Source of the DNA: Trebonia sp963836195
Lineage (GTDB): Bacteria; Actinomycetota; Actinomycetes; Streptosporangiales; Streptosporangiaceae
Length of the DNA: 64,000 nucleotides
Reading direction: 5' to 3'
NCBI GenBank assembly: GCA_963836195.1
Contig: CAWIIX010000025.1
Location: forward strand, 1-64,000
Positions 49,352 through 60,431 of this stretch are shown here, piece by piece (position 1 is the first letter of the stretch; the number at the start of each line of letters is the position of its first letter). The notes under the pieces were generated by a model. It was given only the letters and a program-made list of their open reading frames with translations, was not told the DNA's origin and ran no database searches. A program made the translations under genes and the position numbers.

Positions 49352-50018
49352 GTCATCCTCCTAGAAACCCCGCCGGCGGACAATCCAACCCTAGTCCCGG
49401 GGACCGTCATCCGGGGCCTAGTAACGGCGCGCCGCGCGGGCTTAGTGGAGCATACGGCAGCGCCGCCGGACCGCGCCCGCCCGCCCGGTGGGCACGCGCC
49501 TACTCGATGAGACGCCCGCCACCGAGCCGTCGGGCTGGCGTCCTTGCCGTGCGGTCCGGCCGAGGCATCGGCCCTGCTTCGGAACTACCCCGGGCCGATC
49601 AGCGGGCTCCTGCTCTGCGGCGTGTTCCCCTGGCCCGTCGTGGCGGACGCCTCGCGGCCGCAGCCGCCCACGGGGTTCGCGAGACCCTCGGCCCGGCGGC
49701 CGGGCATCGACGCGCTGTCCCCACCATCACCACGCGCAACAAGCAGGACGGACATCGGGGTCATCGTGGGGCTTTCGGGTCGTGTGGCGCCCCCAACGGC
49801 CCACGCTGACGTCCGCAGCGGGGAATCGCGGCCCCCAACGGAACACGATCACGGGCTCCCGCTCAGAGCGGCCCTTCGCCATCCTCGACCGCCGCCCCGA
49901 AACCCGCATCCGCCACCACGAGAACACCCCGGGAGCCAGCGCTGGCCAACCCGGCAATCCACCGGTTGACAAGCTAAGCCCCGGGATGTCTAACGAGCTG
50001 CAGGGACGACACGGCCTT
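49352..50018. other. Gene-poor gap between dnaE and the SGNH hydrolase
   Basis: These 667 bases hold open frames on the plus strand, but their translations are Pro/Arg-rich with no domain, no ribosome-binding site and no homology I recognise. The gap probably contains the dnaE promoter (right of 49351) and the 3' trailer of the hydrolase gene. No RNA gene or strong hairpin is evident. Confidence 0.5.
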
Positions 50019-51097
50019 TCAGGGCCGGACGGCGGCGAGGACGGCGGCGGCGATGGCCGCCTGGCCGCGGGCGTTGGGGTGGAACGGGAGGGCCAACGAG
50101 CCGGGGAGCAGGCCCTCCATGTCCCTGATCCGCTCCGGCTGGCAGAAGTCGTGGCCGATCGTGGGCGTGTAGGTGTTGACGAAGGTGGCGTCGGCCGCCT
50201 TGGCGTCGGCCGCGAGCATGGCGTTCAGCTGCAGCTCGATGCCGCGCAGGTAGCCGATGTCGCCGTCGGTGATCGGCACCGCAGGCCAGCAGCCGCCGCT
50301 GAGCGGGAACATGTCCGGGTAGCCGACCACCACGATCCGCGCCTGCGGGGCGCGCGCGGCGATGTCCGACAGGACGGCGGCCATTCTCGGCGCCTCGGCC
50401 CGACCAGGGCGGCTAGTTGGTCGGTGCCGCCGCCGGTGTAGTGCGCCCGGCAGGGGCTGCCCCACGGGTCGGTGAAGGAGAGCTCCATGCACTCGTCGAG
50501 CACGTTATGAAGCCGATGTCGTCACCGCTCAGCGTCAGCATGACCAGCGAGTCGTCCGGGGCGAGCGCGTCAAGCTGCGGCGGGTTGGTGCCGAGGTCCG
50601 TCCGCTCCGCGGCGGTCATGTCCGCGACCCCCGCGCTCGAGCAGGCCACGTTGGTCAGCGACGCGCCGAGCGCGGCCGCCACCAGCACCGGGTAGGCCTT
50701 GGTGGAGCGCAGGCAGCCGAGCGGCCTGGCCCTCAGGTCGGTCGGCAGCAGCGCGCCGGCGGTGTAGGAGTCGCCCAGCGCGACCATCGGGCCCGGCGAC
50801 GCCGCGGCGGAGCGCGGCGGCCGAGTCAGCCGCGAGCGCGGCGGCCGACGGCGTGGACGCGCCCGACGCAAGCGCGGCGGCCGAGGTAGCGGAGGCGCCG
50901 CCGAGATGCGCCGGAACGCAAGCGCGAGCCGAGGTAGCGGCGCCCGCCCCGAGCTCGGCCATCGACGCCCCGGGCGGCGGCTGCACGCCGCCCGAGGCCG
51001 GCCCGGCCAGGCAGGCCGCCGCGATCATGGTCGCCGCGAGGGCTCCGGTCCCGGTCAGCCAAACCCGCCTAGAAACCCGCACGGTAGCACCTTTCAT
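50019..51097 (-). CDS. Secreted SGNH/GDSL-type esterase (frameshifted)
   Basis: ATG 51097 begins MKGATVRVSRRVWLTGTGALAATMIAAAC, a signal peptide with a possible lipobox before the cysteine. An Ala/Ser-rich low-complexity stretch (repeats of ASAAA and AGVST type) precedes the hydrolase domain. Block I is ALGDSYTAG, block III-like is LSGDDIGF, and block V is LPFHPNARGQAAIAAAV, where His and the preceding acid complete the active site. Frames change near 50800, 50500 and 50440. It resembles SGNH hydrolases of Streptomyces; the lipid or ester substrate is unknown. Confidence 0.82.
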
Positions 51098-51181
51098 GCA
51101 GAGAGTTACCGATAAGCAGGCTAGCATCACCGGCCCCGCCCACGGCTCAAACCACCCAAATGGTGCGATACGACTCAAAAC

Positions 51182-52286
51182 TTACGTATTAGCGTTCTTG
51201 TTACTCCAGGGGCGGGCGTAGCCGACGACCACGGTGTCGCCCGGCGCCGACTGGGGCGTGCCGAACGCGGAGACGCGGATCGGCGTGCCCGGCGCGTACG
51301 CCTCGATCATCGTGTGCTTGCCGACCACCAGGCCGACATGCCCCGGCGCCTTCGCGGTGCCGTCTCCCCCGGCGAAGAACACCAGGTCGCCGGGGAGCAC
51401 CTTGGAGGCGGGGATGTGCGGCAGCAGCTTCCACTGCTCCTGGGAGGTGCGCGGGATCGTGACGCCGGCCGACTGGTAGGCCATCATGACCAGCCCCGAG
51501 CAGTCGAACGCGGACCGGCCCGGTGCCGCCCCACAGGTACGGCTTGCCGAGCTGCTCCTCGGCGTAGTTGACGGCGTTGGCCACGATCGCGTTGGGCGCG
51601 ACGAAGGAGGCGAGCTGGCTGTCCTCCTTGCAGTTGGTGCTGGACAGGACGCTGTCATCGGCGGTGCCGTCGCCGTTCGGCGTGACCTCGGAGATCGTGT
51701 ACCCGCCGCTGGCGTACGTCGAGGCCCAGGAGAGCACCTCCTGGACGTACCAGTCGGCGTGGTTGTAGGCGAAGATCGCCTCGGGGACGTTCTGCTGCAC
51801 CCCGTGCGCGATCAGGTACTTGGCCGCGGCCGCGATCGCGTCGGCCGGGTCGTACACGCTGGCGGGGGGGTTGCCGTCCTCGACGGTGGCGTACGTGGCC
51901 CACGCGTCGCCGGACGCGCCGCGGATGCCGATCTGCATCGGCCCGGCCGCGCCGAACGCGTTGGATCCGGAGTTCACGCCGGGCAGGCTGGTCTGGCCGT
52001 CGTCGCTCTCGACCTTCCCGATGCCGGCCAGGATCGTCCACGGCACGTTGTACTGGAGCCCGACGAACTGAAACCAGTGCAGGTAGTTGGCCGGGATCGA
52101 GTTCGCGGCGACGTCGCTGGCGGTCGGCTGCACGGCCGCGGCGGCGGTGGACCCGCAGGTCGATCCGTCACCGCCCGCGAACAGCATGGCGGTGCCGCCG
52201 ACCACCAGCATCGGCACCACCAGCAGGCAGAGCAGCAGCGCGAGGGCGATGCCGATAACCGTCGGCCCGGCCGCACGGCGGTTCAC
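51182..52286 (-). CDS. CwlT-like cell-wall hydrolase: lytic transglycosylase plus NlpC/P60 (one frameshift)
   Basis: The GTG at 52286 overlaps the previous stop as GTGA. A membrane anchor (IGIALALLLCLLVVPMLVVGG, about 11-31) leads to a transglycosylase-like domain, VPWTILAGIGKVESDDGQTS (Glu in KVESD) and AAGPMQIGI. An NlpC/P60 endopeptidase domain follows: DCSGLVMMAYQSAG (catalytic Cys) and GHVGLVVGKHTMIEA (catalytic His). The frame breaks near 51525 between LWGGTGP and FDCSG. This two-domain architecture is that of CwlT/TcpG-type hydrolases, which open the wall for conjugative secretion. It is last in the T4SS-like operon. Confidence 0.9.
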
Positions 52287-52969
52287 TGGTTACCCAGCGA
52301 GGCTAGCTGGATGTTCTCGACCTGCCAGCCAGTCGCGGTCGAGACGATCGTGATGGTGTACTCCGGTGTGCTGGTCATCGTGCCCGAGGTCGAGGCGAGC
52401 TTCTGGGCGATGGTGACCGCGAACGTGATCGACGGAGGGCCCGGAGGTTCCGGAGGCTCCGGGCCGAACGAGCTGATCGAGTCGATCGTCGGGGTCCCGG
52501 TGGCGACCTGCTTGTCCGCGGTCCTGGTGGCGGCGATTTCGGGCGACTCGAAGTCGGACACGAGCGTCGCCGCCTCCTGCGGGGTGGTGAGCCCGGCCAG
52601 CTTGCCGGCGTAGGCGGCCTTGGTCTCGGTGTAACTCGTGTTGGCGTAGACGTTGGCGAAGGCGAGCGTGGTCTTGGCTGCGGCGCTGAGGTCCGACTGG
52701 GTGAACGGCAGCCACTGGTAGATGTTCGCGCCGCCCGCCGTGGCGGGCGGCGAGGCGGCGGGCGGCGAGGCGGCGGGCGACGACGCGGCGGCCGCCGACC
52801 CGGTAGCCGCCCCGCTCGCGGCCGGCGCGCTGGCCGTCGGCGTCGGGGTCGCGGGCGGCGCCGCCGTGTTCCCGTCGCTCCGCCCGCGGATCACGAAGAT
52901 GCCAAGGCCGACGAGCGCGATGACGACGACGACAAACAGCAGCCGCTGCCTGCCGGGCGAGAGTTCCAT
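52283..52969 (-). CDS. TcpC/VirB8-like membrane protein
   Basis: This 228-residue protein is MELSPGRQRLLFVVVVIALVGLGIFVIRG, a short cytoplasmic end plus one membrane helix. A Pro/Ala/Ser-rich linker (about 35-80) and a soluble domain (about 85-228) follow, with LAFANVYANTSYTETKAAYAGKLAGL and a final beta-rich ITIVSTATGWQVENIQLASL. This resembles the NTF2-like fold of conjugation proteins TcpC/VirB8. The ATG at 52969 has ggag upstream. The sequence also reads open from the gene before it, but that is explained by a frameshift there. The stop is coupled (GTGA) to the CwlT-like gene. Confidence 0.75.
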   Translation of the reverse strand: MELSPGRQRLLFVVVVIALVGLGIFVIRGRSDGNTAAPPATPTPTASAPAASGAATGSAAAASSPAASPPAASPPATAGGANIYQWLPFTQSDLSAAAKTTLAFANVYANTSYTETKAAYAGKLAGLTTPQEAATLVSDFESPEIAATRTADKQVATGTPTIDSISSFGPEPPEPPGPPSITFAVTIAQKLASTSGTMTSTPEYTITIVSTATGWQVENIQLASLGNQ

Positions 52970-52980
52970 GGCCGGCTCCG

Positions 52981-55410
52981 CTACTGGGGCCGACGGCGGG
53001 ACCGCGACCAGAACGGCGGTGCGGGCGTCGGCGTGGACTGCGTCGGTGCCGGCGGCGTCGACGCCGTCCGCGTCGCGGTGGGCCGGGTCGCCGCCGGTGG
53101 CCTCGGTGCGGCCGACGTCGGCCGGGGTGGCGGCGTGGGCGCGGCGGGCATCGGCCCGGTGGTGCGGACCGGCGGCTGCGCCGGGCCGCGCGAGCCGGCC
53201 CGGCCCCCCGCCGCCGCGGGCCCAGCCCGCCGAACCGCCGTTCGCGGTCGGCGGGGCGCCGTTGGTCGGCAGCGGCAGCGGCGGCGCCGTCCGTCCGGTG
53301 CCGACCCCGGCGGCCGGCCACTGCCGGGCGGCGGAGTGGCTATCGGCCGTCGGCCCGCCGGACATCCCGTCCGATGAGGTGGCGCGGACGCCGCCCTCGG
53401 CGGCGCCGGTCCCGGCCCCGTCTGCGGCCCCCCGCCGATCGGGCGCGGTGCGGCGCGCCCACCGGGACGCGCGGGCCGCGCCCGCGCCGGGCACGACGGT
53501 GCCCGCCGCGGTGGCGGATACGCGGCGGAACCCGAAGGCCGACTCGCGCCACGAGGTCTCGGCCCGCTCGTTGGCGCCGAGCATGCCGTAGCCGACCGAG
53601 GAGAACAGATGCTGGAACGGCTTGCGGTAGATGAACACCGCCACCGTGACGAGCGAGATCATCATGATCTTGAGCGCCCAGGGCAGCTCCTGATCGGTGG
53701 TGCTCATGATCAGCGAGTAGCAGTAGAGCAGGACCGAGAGGACGAGCGCGACCGCGACCTGTTTCAGCAGCACGCCGACGAGCATCTCGAACCAGCGGAT
53801 CGCGACCACCCGGCCGAACCCGGGATGCACCCCGACGATCAGGAAGAACGGCCCGGCGACGAGCAGCAGCAGGAAGCCCAGCTTCAAGATGATCAGGGTC
53901 AGCGCGATCAGCAGCACGAGCAGGCCCGCCGCGACGGCGGCGAACAGCGCGGTGAACCCGATCTCCAGCCGGGTCGTCCACTGATCACCCTGGAACAGCG
54001 AGTACACCGCCGGGTCCTGGGTCTGCAGGCGCATGGCGATGCCGTTGTAGACGGCCTGCTTCTCCTGGGTCAGCGCGGGCGAGGACGTCTCGTTGGTCGC
54101 GACCGCCTGGGCGAAGAGCAGGGACCGGCCGTACTCGTTCACCACGTTGGTGTTGGCGGCGGCCGAGCCCAGCGGGGCGTACTGGCTGGTGCCGAACTCG
54201 CCGACCAGCCAGGGCTTGCAGACGAGGACCGACCAGAGCTCGTTGGCGTTCTGGTCCACCAGACCGCTGCCGGAGGTGAACGCGTAGTTCGGCGTGACCG
54301 ACTCCGGGTCGTTCTGCTGGATCGGCAGGCAGTTGCTGCCGACGCCGGTGGTGGCGTCGGTCGGCAGGTTGGCGAACGCCGTGTTGAGCACCGAGGTAAC
54401 GCCGTTGGAGACGGTGGTGCCGACGTCGGTGAAGTCCTGCGGCTGCCCGATCAGCCAGATGGCGGCGGCGCAGGCGATGACCATCCAGATCGTGCCCTCG
54501 ATCGTCCGGGTGGCGCGCTTTCGGATCAGGCCCTGCCAGGCGAGCCAGATCGCGCCGATGATCACGACCGGCGCCAGGAACGGGAAGTAGATCGCCTTGC
54601 CGAGCGCCTTGATCAGGTTGTCGACCGAGCTGCTGAGCCAGCTCAGGATGTTGGACCCGGCCGCCGACTGGTACACGGTGATCGTGACCCGGTCCAGCGA
54701 TTTGGCCATGTCGAAGACCATGCCGGCGACGTTGTTGCCGATCAGCGAGGTCATGTCCGAGCACTGCAGCCCGTAGGCCGCCCAGTACTGCCCGGCCATG
54801 TTGTAGTGGTCGTAGAGCGTCACCCCGGTCGGCTGGCTGCCGGGCGTGGTGATCAGCGAGTTGATGCCCGACGTGGCCTGCTCCGGCTGCGGCGTGCCGG
54901 GCGTGCAGATGTTGTTCAGCGCGCCGCCGAGGCCGGACGAACCCTCATTGCACAGGCCCGCGAGCGCGCCGATGTCGCCGATCCCGGGCACGCTGCAGAC
55001 TCCGCCGTCGGGCTGCAGCAACGCGTTCCTGCTGCCGGCGGCCAGCAGCACGGCGGGTGCGGCCTTGGCCGACTCGCCGCTCCGGGCGGACTGGGCAGAG
55101 TGGGCGGTCTCGGCGGTCTTGGCCGACGGCGCAGCCTGTACGGAGGTGGCGGTGCGCGCGGAGGAGGCGGCGGGCGCGGAGGTGGCGGCGCGGAGGAGGT
55201 GGCGGGCGCGGAGGAGGTGGCGGGCGCGGAGGAGGCGGTGCGCGCGGAGGTGGCCGACGGCGCGGACGGGGCGCTGGTGGCGGCGGACGCCGGGCGGGAC
55301 ATGAACAGCCCGCTGAACACGACCGTGAGTATCGCTGCGGCCACCAGCAGGGCACGGGCAGGCCGTCGGGCAGGCCTTGACCGGCCGGCTCGTGGGAGGG
55401 GTTCAGCCAT
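52981..55410 (-). CDS. VirB6/TrbL-like polytopic membrane protein of the T4SS-like operon (frameshifted)
   Basis: ATG 55410 (MAEPLPRAGRSRPARRPARALLVAAAILTV) gives a signal-like segment, then Ala/Pro/Ser repeats in which the frame changes (about 55150-55190). The body has several membrane segments: KAIYFPFLAPVVIIGAIWLAW, TIWMVIACAAAIWLI, ALFAAVAAGLLVLLIALTLIILKLGFLLLLVAGPFFLIVG and VALVLSVLLYCYSLIM. This matches VirB6/ConG-type pore proteins. After a frame break near 53200 the Pro/Thr-rich tail reads PPRPTSAAPRPPAATRPT and ends PPFWSRSRRRPQ at 52981. Without that correction it would appear falsely fused to the TcpC-like gene. Confidence 0.8.
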
Positions 55411-55438
55411 CTCGGGAGGCTCCTGTATTCGGCGGTGC

Positions 55439-57889
55439 TTACTGAGGGGTTGCCGCCGGCTGTGGTTGCCGACGGGCTCGTGTCGGATTTGTGTCGATCC
55501 AGTCCCGGAGTTCCTCGGATACGAGATCGACGCCGATGCGGCCCGCGCGGTCGTCGAGATCACGGAAAACACATTCACCGTTGCCGAGGGAGCGCAGGTT
55601 GCTCTTGTGCTCCTCGGACGGCTCGACCCCGAGGAGCGAAAGCACGTTCGCCACCTCGGAGCGTTCCGACGAGCGGAACGCGAAAACACTGGAAATGCAG
55701 TTGGTCACCTGTTCGTGCAGCAAGTCCCCCGCATTCTGCGAGATGAGCACGAGCGCCGTGTTCCTCGAGCGCCCCATCCGGGACACCTCGGGGACCAGCT
55801 TCGCGCCCTCGGGCGTGGACGTGATCGCCCACGCCTCGTCGAGGAAGATCGCCTTCGGGGCGGTCCTGTCCACGGTGTTCATCAGCCGTCGGGCGAACTG
55901 GGAGACCAGGTAGAGCAGCGCCACCGACAGCCGCTGCTCGTACGAGTAGTCCTCCCTGCCCGTGGTGGTGTCCGGCAGGGTGAGGCCGCCGAGCGTGAAC
56001 ACGGTCGTCCACCCCTCGGCGTCGATCTGCTGCCCGCCCGACGGCGAGAAGCAGAGCCTGGCCAGGCGCATCTCCGAGACCGAGCGCATCACGGCGCCCA
56101 GGTTCTTCCAGGCCGGGTCGTCGGACTCCTCCAGGTGCCTGACGACCTTGCCGAGCGACGGCCGAGGCCCGACGGCGACCGCGCCGACGGCCTGGATCAT
56201 CGCCGACTCCCGTTCCTCGCTCATCCTCGGCAGCAGCAGCCGCAGCGTCTCCGTCGCCATCGTCCGCTTTTCCGCCAGGTCATCGCCGAACGAGAACGGG
56301 TCGAGCAGGCCGGCCGCGGCCGACGAGAGCGGCAGCACCCGGGCCCGCCGCCCGGTCTTCGACAGGAACTCGGCCAGCGGCTCGGCGTCGCCCTTGGGGT
56401 CGATCACCGCGATCGTCGCGCCGCGCAGCGCGAGCTGGTAGATCAGCAGCATCGCGAGCGTCGTCTTGCCGCCGCCGGGCTCGCCGGTGATCGCCACCGC
56501 GGTCGGCCGGTTCCGCGCCGCCGCCAGCATCGGGTCGAAGTGCACGACCGAGCGCGCCCGGCCCAGGGTCTCGCCGATGTACGGCCCGATCCAGCCGACG
56601 CCGTCCGCGATCCGGTCGCCGAGCTCGACCGTCGCGGTCGGCATCCCGCCCGCGATCGTGTAGAGCGGCTGGCGCTGCACGTACGAGGACAGTCGGACCC
56701 GCTCGCCCGGCAGCGACTCGCTCAGCAGCGAGAACTGGTCACCGGTGGAGTTGACCAGGTCGATGCCGATGTCCCGGTAGTGCTCGGTGACGGCCTCCAC
56801 CCGGCGCACGCACAGCTCTCGGCTCGGCGCGGTCACGATCAGCCGGTGCCAGCCGTAGACGAACGGCAGCCGTTCCTTGGTGATGCCGTGCTCGAGCATC
56901 CGCGCGGCGGCGATCTGCTCGGCCAGCGCGATGGGCGCCTCGGCGCCGGCCTCGCGGATGTGCGCGTCCATGTCCCGGGCGTGCGCGAGGCGTCTTCCCA
57001 CGTCCTTGGACGCCTTGGCCGGCGGGACCAGGCGCATGCGCGAGGAGACCTCGACCGGGAACGGCAGCGAGTCGGCGTGGTGCAGCCACGGCTCGCCCTC
57101 GGGGAACGCCATCAGATCGGGGAACCGGGCGAACGACAGGAACGCCGCCCACGACTCGCCCTCGACCTGCTCGAGCCGGAGCATCGTGCGGCCGTTGTGG
57201 ACCGTGCCCTCGTACAGTTGCTCGATCTCCCCCGCGCCCCACCGGCGGCGGCGGGTCGCCGACGGCGGCGCGTCGCCGAGCGAGCCCATCAGGGTGTGCC
57301 GGAACAGCCACGCCACCTCGCGCGAGGAGGCGTGCCGGGCGGCCAGCGCGGACGCCGTCAGCGCCCGCCCGAGCCGCTCGGCCTGCTCGGTCCACTTGCC
57401 GACCTCGCCCGCGGGCAGCGCGTCCTCCTCCGGCCCGCGGGTCCGCTCGGCCGCGCGGAACGGGTTGCCGAAGGCCCCGACCAGGCCGCCTGACAGCTGC
57501 GCGCGGACCGACCGCTGGCCCAGCCTGACCCCGAGGTAGATCTCCTTCGACCAGAAGTCCTTCGCCCACACGTGCTGGTAGATCTGGTCCAGGTACTCAC
57601 GCCAGCCGGGGCCGCCATCGGCCGTCGCGTCCAGGCCGGTCGCCCACTCCACGACCGGGTACGGCCGGTGGGCGATCCGCAGGTGCACCTCGGCGTCCTG
57701 CATCCTGATCGCGGCCAGCGCCACGGTGACGTTGGTGGCCAGGGCCTCGCGCTCGTCGGGGGTGGTGAACTCGTACGAGACGGACGGCACCCGGTAGTAC
57801 GCCCACGCGTGCGTGTCGGTCAGCAGCACCCGGTCGTCGAAGTATCGGATCGCCAGGCGGCTGCGCCCCTTCGACTTTCCGCTCACCAC
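55439..57889 (-). CDS. VirB4-like ATPase of the T4SS-like operon
   Basis: This 816-residue protein has an uninterrupted frame, starting at GTG 57889 (or GTG 57886). The N-terminal half is a VirB4/TraC-type domain. The motor domain has Walker A ITGEPGGGKTTLAML near residue 465 and Walker B KAIFLDEAWAIT near residue 678, followed by the sensor-like ALVLISQNAGDLL. VirB4 proteins power assembly of, and substrate movement through, type IV secretion channels. It lies between the TcpE fusion and the VirB6-like gene with short gaps of 49 and 28 bases. It is the best-supported member of the locus. Confidence 0.92.
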   Translation of the reverse strand: MVSGKSKGRSRLAIRYFDDRVLLTDTHAWAYYRVPSVSYEFTTPDEREALATNVTVALAAIRMQDAEVHLRIAHRPYPVVEWATGLDATADGGPGWREYLDQIYQHVWAKDFWSKEIYLGVRLGQRSVRAQLSGGLVGAFGNPFRAAERTRGPEEDALPAGEVGKWTEQAERLGRALTASALAARHASSREVAWLFRHTLMGSLGDAPPSATRRRRWGAGEIEQLYEGTVHNGRTMLRLEQVEGESWAAFLSFARFPDLMAFPEGEPWLHHADSLPFPVEVSSRMRLVPPAKASKDVGRRLAHARDMDAHIREAGAEAPIALAEQIAAARMLEHGITKERLPFVYGWHRLIVTAPSRELCVRRVEAVTEHYRDIGIDLVNSTGDQFSLLSESLPGERVRLSSYVQRQPLYTIAGGMPTATVELGDRIADGVGWIGPYIGETLGRARSVVHFDPMLAAARNRPTAVAITGEPGGGKTTLAMLLIYQLALRGATIAVIDPKGDAEPLAEFLSKTGRRARVLPLSSAAAGLLDPFSFGDDLAEKRTMATETLRLLLPRMSEERESAMIQAVGAVAVGPRPSLGKVVRHLEESDDPAWKNLGAVMRSVSEMRLARLCFSPSGGQQIDAEGWTTVFTLGGLTLPDTTTGREDYSYEQRLSVALLYLVSQFARRLMNTVDRTAPKAIFLDEAWAITSTPEGAKLVPEVSRMGRSRNTALVLISQNAGDLLHEQVTNCISSVFAFRSSERSEVANVLSLLGVEPSEEHKSNLRSLGNGECVFRDLDDRAGRIGVDLVSEELRDWIDTNPTRARRQPQPAATPQ

Positions 57890-57938
57890 GTCCCCCGAGT
57901 CGTCGCGCCTGCAGAGTAAGCCCGGTCCGTTCGATATC

Positions 57939-60403
57939 TCATGGCTTTTTCCTCACCGGGACGGCGGCCAGTCCGGCGACCAGCACCCCCGCGAGCGCCG
58001 TGTAGGCGACGCGCGTCTGCGGGCGGAGGGTGGACGGGCCGGCGGCCGCCACCGGCAGCATGTCGTCCCACGGGATCCGGACGATCGCGCGGGAGCGGCC
58101 GCGGGCGATCGACTCGGCGTGCTCCACGTCGGGCAGCGAGCGCCGGGAAACGCCGTTGATCACCGTCACCGACTGCATCGCCAGCTCGGCATGGCCGTTG
58201 TTGTCGAGCCAGTCGCGGGTGTCGGCGAGCGCGCCCGCCGCCTCCGCGTTGGCCGGCACCACGACCACGAGCTGATCGGTGACCTTGAGCAGCCTGGTCA
58301 GGAACGAAGGACCCGGATCGAGCACCGTCAGCGGGTAGTGCCGGTTCAGCTGCACGGCGAGCTTGATCTCATCGCCCTCGCGCGGCTGCTGGTGAGACGC
58401 GATGACGTCGAGCCGGGCGGGGCTCGGCTTCGGGGTCGGGTTCAGGCCGTCGGGTCGCGAGGACGTGACCTGCTGCGGCGGACGGCCCGCGAGGATCTCG
58501 TCGAGCCAGGCGGCGGGCGCGCGGTAACGGGCGAGCGTCCCGTCGTGCAGGTCCACCACCGCGACCGGGTGCTCGCGCAGGCTCGCCAGCATGTAGCCGG
58601 TCATCAGCGCGGTCACCGTCTGGCCGGCCCCGCCGGTGCAGCCGAGGACGAGAATGCGCCGCGGCTCCGGCACCTCCAGCCTGGCCCGGTTCCTGTCCAG
58701 CGCCTCCTGGTCCCTGGCGCCGGGGCCGTGCGAGGCGCCCGCGCCGGTGACGATCTTGACCTTCCCGTGCCAGGACGGGTTCTGCTCGCGCGACGGACCG
58801 CTGAGCGCGCGCTCGATGGACGGCACCGCACGGTTCTGGGTTTCCTGAACCGGTGCGGTTGCCTGGGCGGGCTCGTGGGAGTGCTCAAGCCTGGCTCGGT
58901 CAACGGGCGCTGGTGGCGGCGACGCGGGCTCGACCATCACCGGCTCAGCCGGCCCGGGCTCGACCGGGGCGGACTCAGGCTGCGCGGGCTCGGCCGACTC
59001 GGGCGCAGCCAGCACAGCCTCAGCAGCGGCGGGCTCGGCGAGCGCGGGCTCAGCGAGCGCGGTCTCCACCGCCACCGGCTCGACGTCCACCGGGACGGGC
59101 TCGACCGGTGCGGGCTCGATCGGCGCTGGCTTGACCGGAGCCACGTGCTGTGGCGCGGCCCCGACCGGAGTCTCGATCGCGTCTACCTCGACCGGCGCCG
59201 CGTCGACGGCGTCCACGTCGGCCAGCGCGGGGTCAACCAGCGCGACCTCGGCCGACGCCACATCGGCGGGCGCCACGTCGACCTGGGTCTCGCCGACCGT
59301 CGCGGCCTCCACCGGTACCGCCTCGACCGGAGCCGGCGGGCAGCCTCGGCCGCAGGCGGAACTGCCTCGACCGGAGCCGGAACAGCCTCGACCGGAGCGG
59401 AAGCTGCCTCAGTGGCAGCCGGGGCTTCCTCGCCAGGAGCCGGGTCGGCCGGAGCCGAAGCGGTCCGGACTGGGCGAAGCGGACGGGCGGGAGACGGCCA
59501 GGTGTTCCCGACGTTCCCGCCTGGCAGAGTCGTTACCGGGCGGGTCGCCAGGGGCGGCGCTGCCGCTTCCGCCCGCACCGGGCGCTGGCTCGGCCGGTCA
59601 TGTGACACCTCAAGCGGCGGGGCGCCGACCGCGCCCGCCCGTGCCCGCACCGGCACGCCCTCGATCACCGCTGGTATCACCGGCCGCCGCGGCGGGGTTG
59701 GCTGGGAGGCCGGGGGGCGGGGCTCCGTCCGGGCCGCGGGCAGCGCGGGAGTTGCCCGGCCGCCTCCGCCGGGGCCGAGCGCGAGCACCCTCGGGCGCAT
59801 CGTCGAGCCCGGCGTCAGCACCTGCCCGCTGGCCCGGCGCGGCGGCCGGCTCGCCGACTGCCCGTGGTCCCGGACGGGCACGGGAACGGGCGCGTTCAGC
59901 GCGACCGCAGGCACCCGTGCCCTCGCCCGTCCGCGCCTGGCCACGGCCCCCCTGGCCGCGCCGGACGCGCCGGCCGGTGCCGTGGCGGATGCCGTCGCTG
60001 CGGCGGCCATCGCCGCTGCGGCCCGCTCTGACGCCTGGCGGCCGCGCCAGACGCGAGCGGACAGGATCATCTGGTCCTTCTCGGCCAGCGGGGTGAGCCG
60101 GACCCAGGTCCGCGGCTCGGTCAGGTAGCGCACCTGGGACTCGACCAGCTCGGGCAGTCGCTTCCCCTCGATGACCGGCCTGGTGGTCAGCCAGGTGAGC
60201 AGCCCCGGCGGCAGCACGTACAGCCAGAGCAGGGTGTGATTGAAAGGCAGTCCTATTGCGATCAGCAGCACAACATAGGGAACCGTGATCCCGGCGAATA
60301 CGGCGATCCAGTTGATAGGCAGCGGCATGGGCAGCCGGAAGTCATAAAGCTTGTAGAGCCGCTTTTCTATCCGCCAGATATTCGTATACGTGGGCAGGTC
60401 CAC
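57939..60403 (-). CDS. TcpE-domain protein fused to a degenerate ParA/MinD-like domain (one frameshift)
   Basis: Residues 1 to about 130 match the TcpE conjugation family: LPTYTNIWRIEKRLYKLYDF, two membrane helices (about 31-51 and 57-73), RPVIEGKRLPE and SQVRYLTEP. A Pro/Ala/Val/Glu linker of roughly 450 residues follows. The frame shifts near 59335, but the linker repeat PAPVEAVP continues directly in the new frame, so this is one gene. The C-terminal domain is ParA/MinD-like (RRILVLGCTGGAGQTVTALM, VAVVDLHDGT, PLTVLDPGP), with the Walker lysine replaced by Gln, and it ends in a membrane helix (VAYTALAGVLVAGLAAVPV). It may scaffold the complex; ATP hydrolysis is doubtful. Confidence 0.75.
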
Positions 60404-60431
60404 AGGGCTGCGCTCCTCAGTGAGAAATCAC

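Noticed and set aside
49488..50441. Plus-strand open frames in the gap after dnaE
   Set aside because: Their products are Pro/Arg/Gly-rich without domains and run into the antisense of the SGNH hydrolase.
52283..55051. Apparent fusion of the VirB6-like and TcpC-like proteins in one frame
   Set aside because: The alternative frame from about 53200 gives a natural Pro/Thr-rich tail ending PPFWSRSRRRPQ at a stop at 52981. A separate ATG with a ggag site follows at 52969, so a frameshift creates the fusion.
53609..57493. Very long plus-strand open frame (about 1,290 codons) across the VirB6 and VirB4 genes
   Set aside because: It is the antisense of a clear VirB4-like ATPase and a membrane protein. 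Its translation is His/Arg/Gly-rich with no domain, typical of third-position GC bias.
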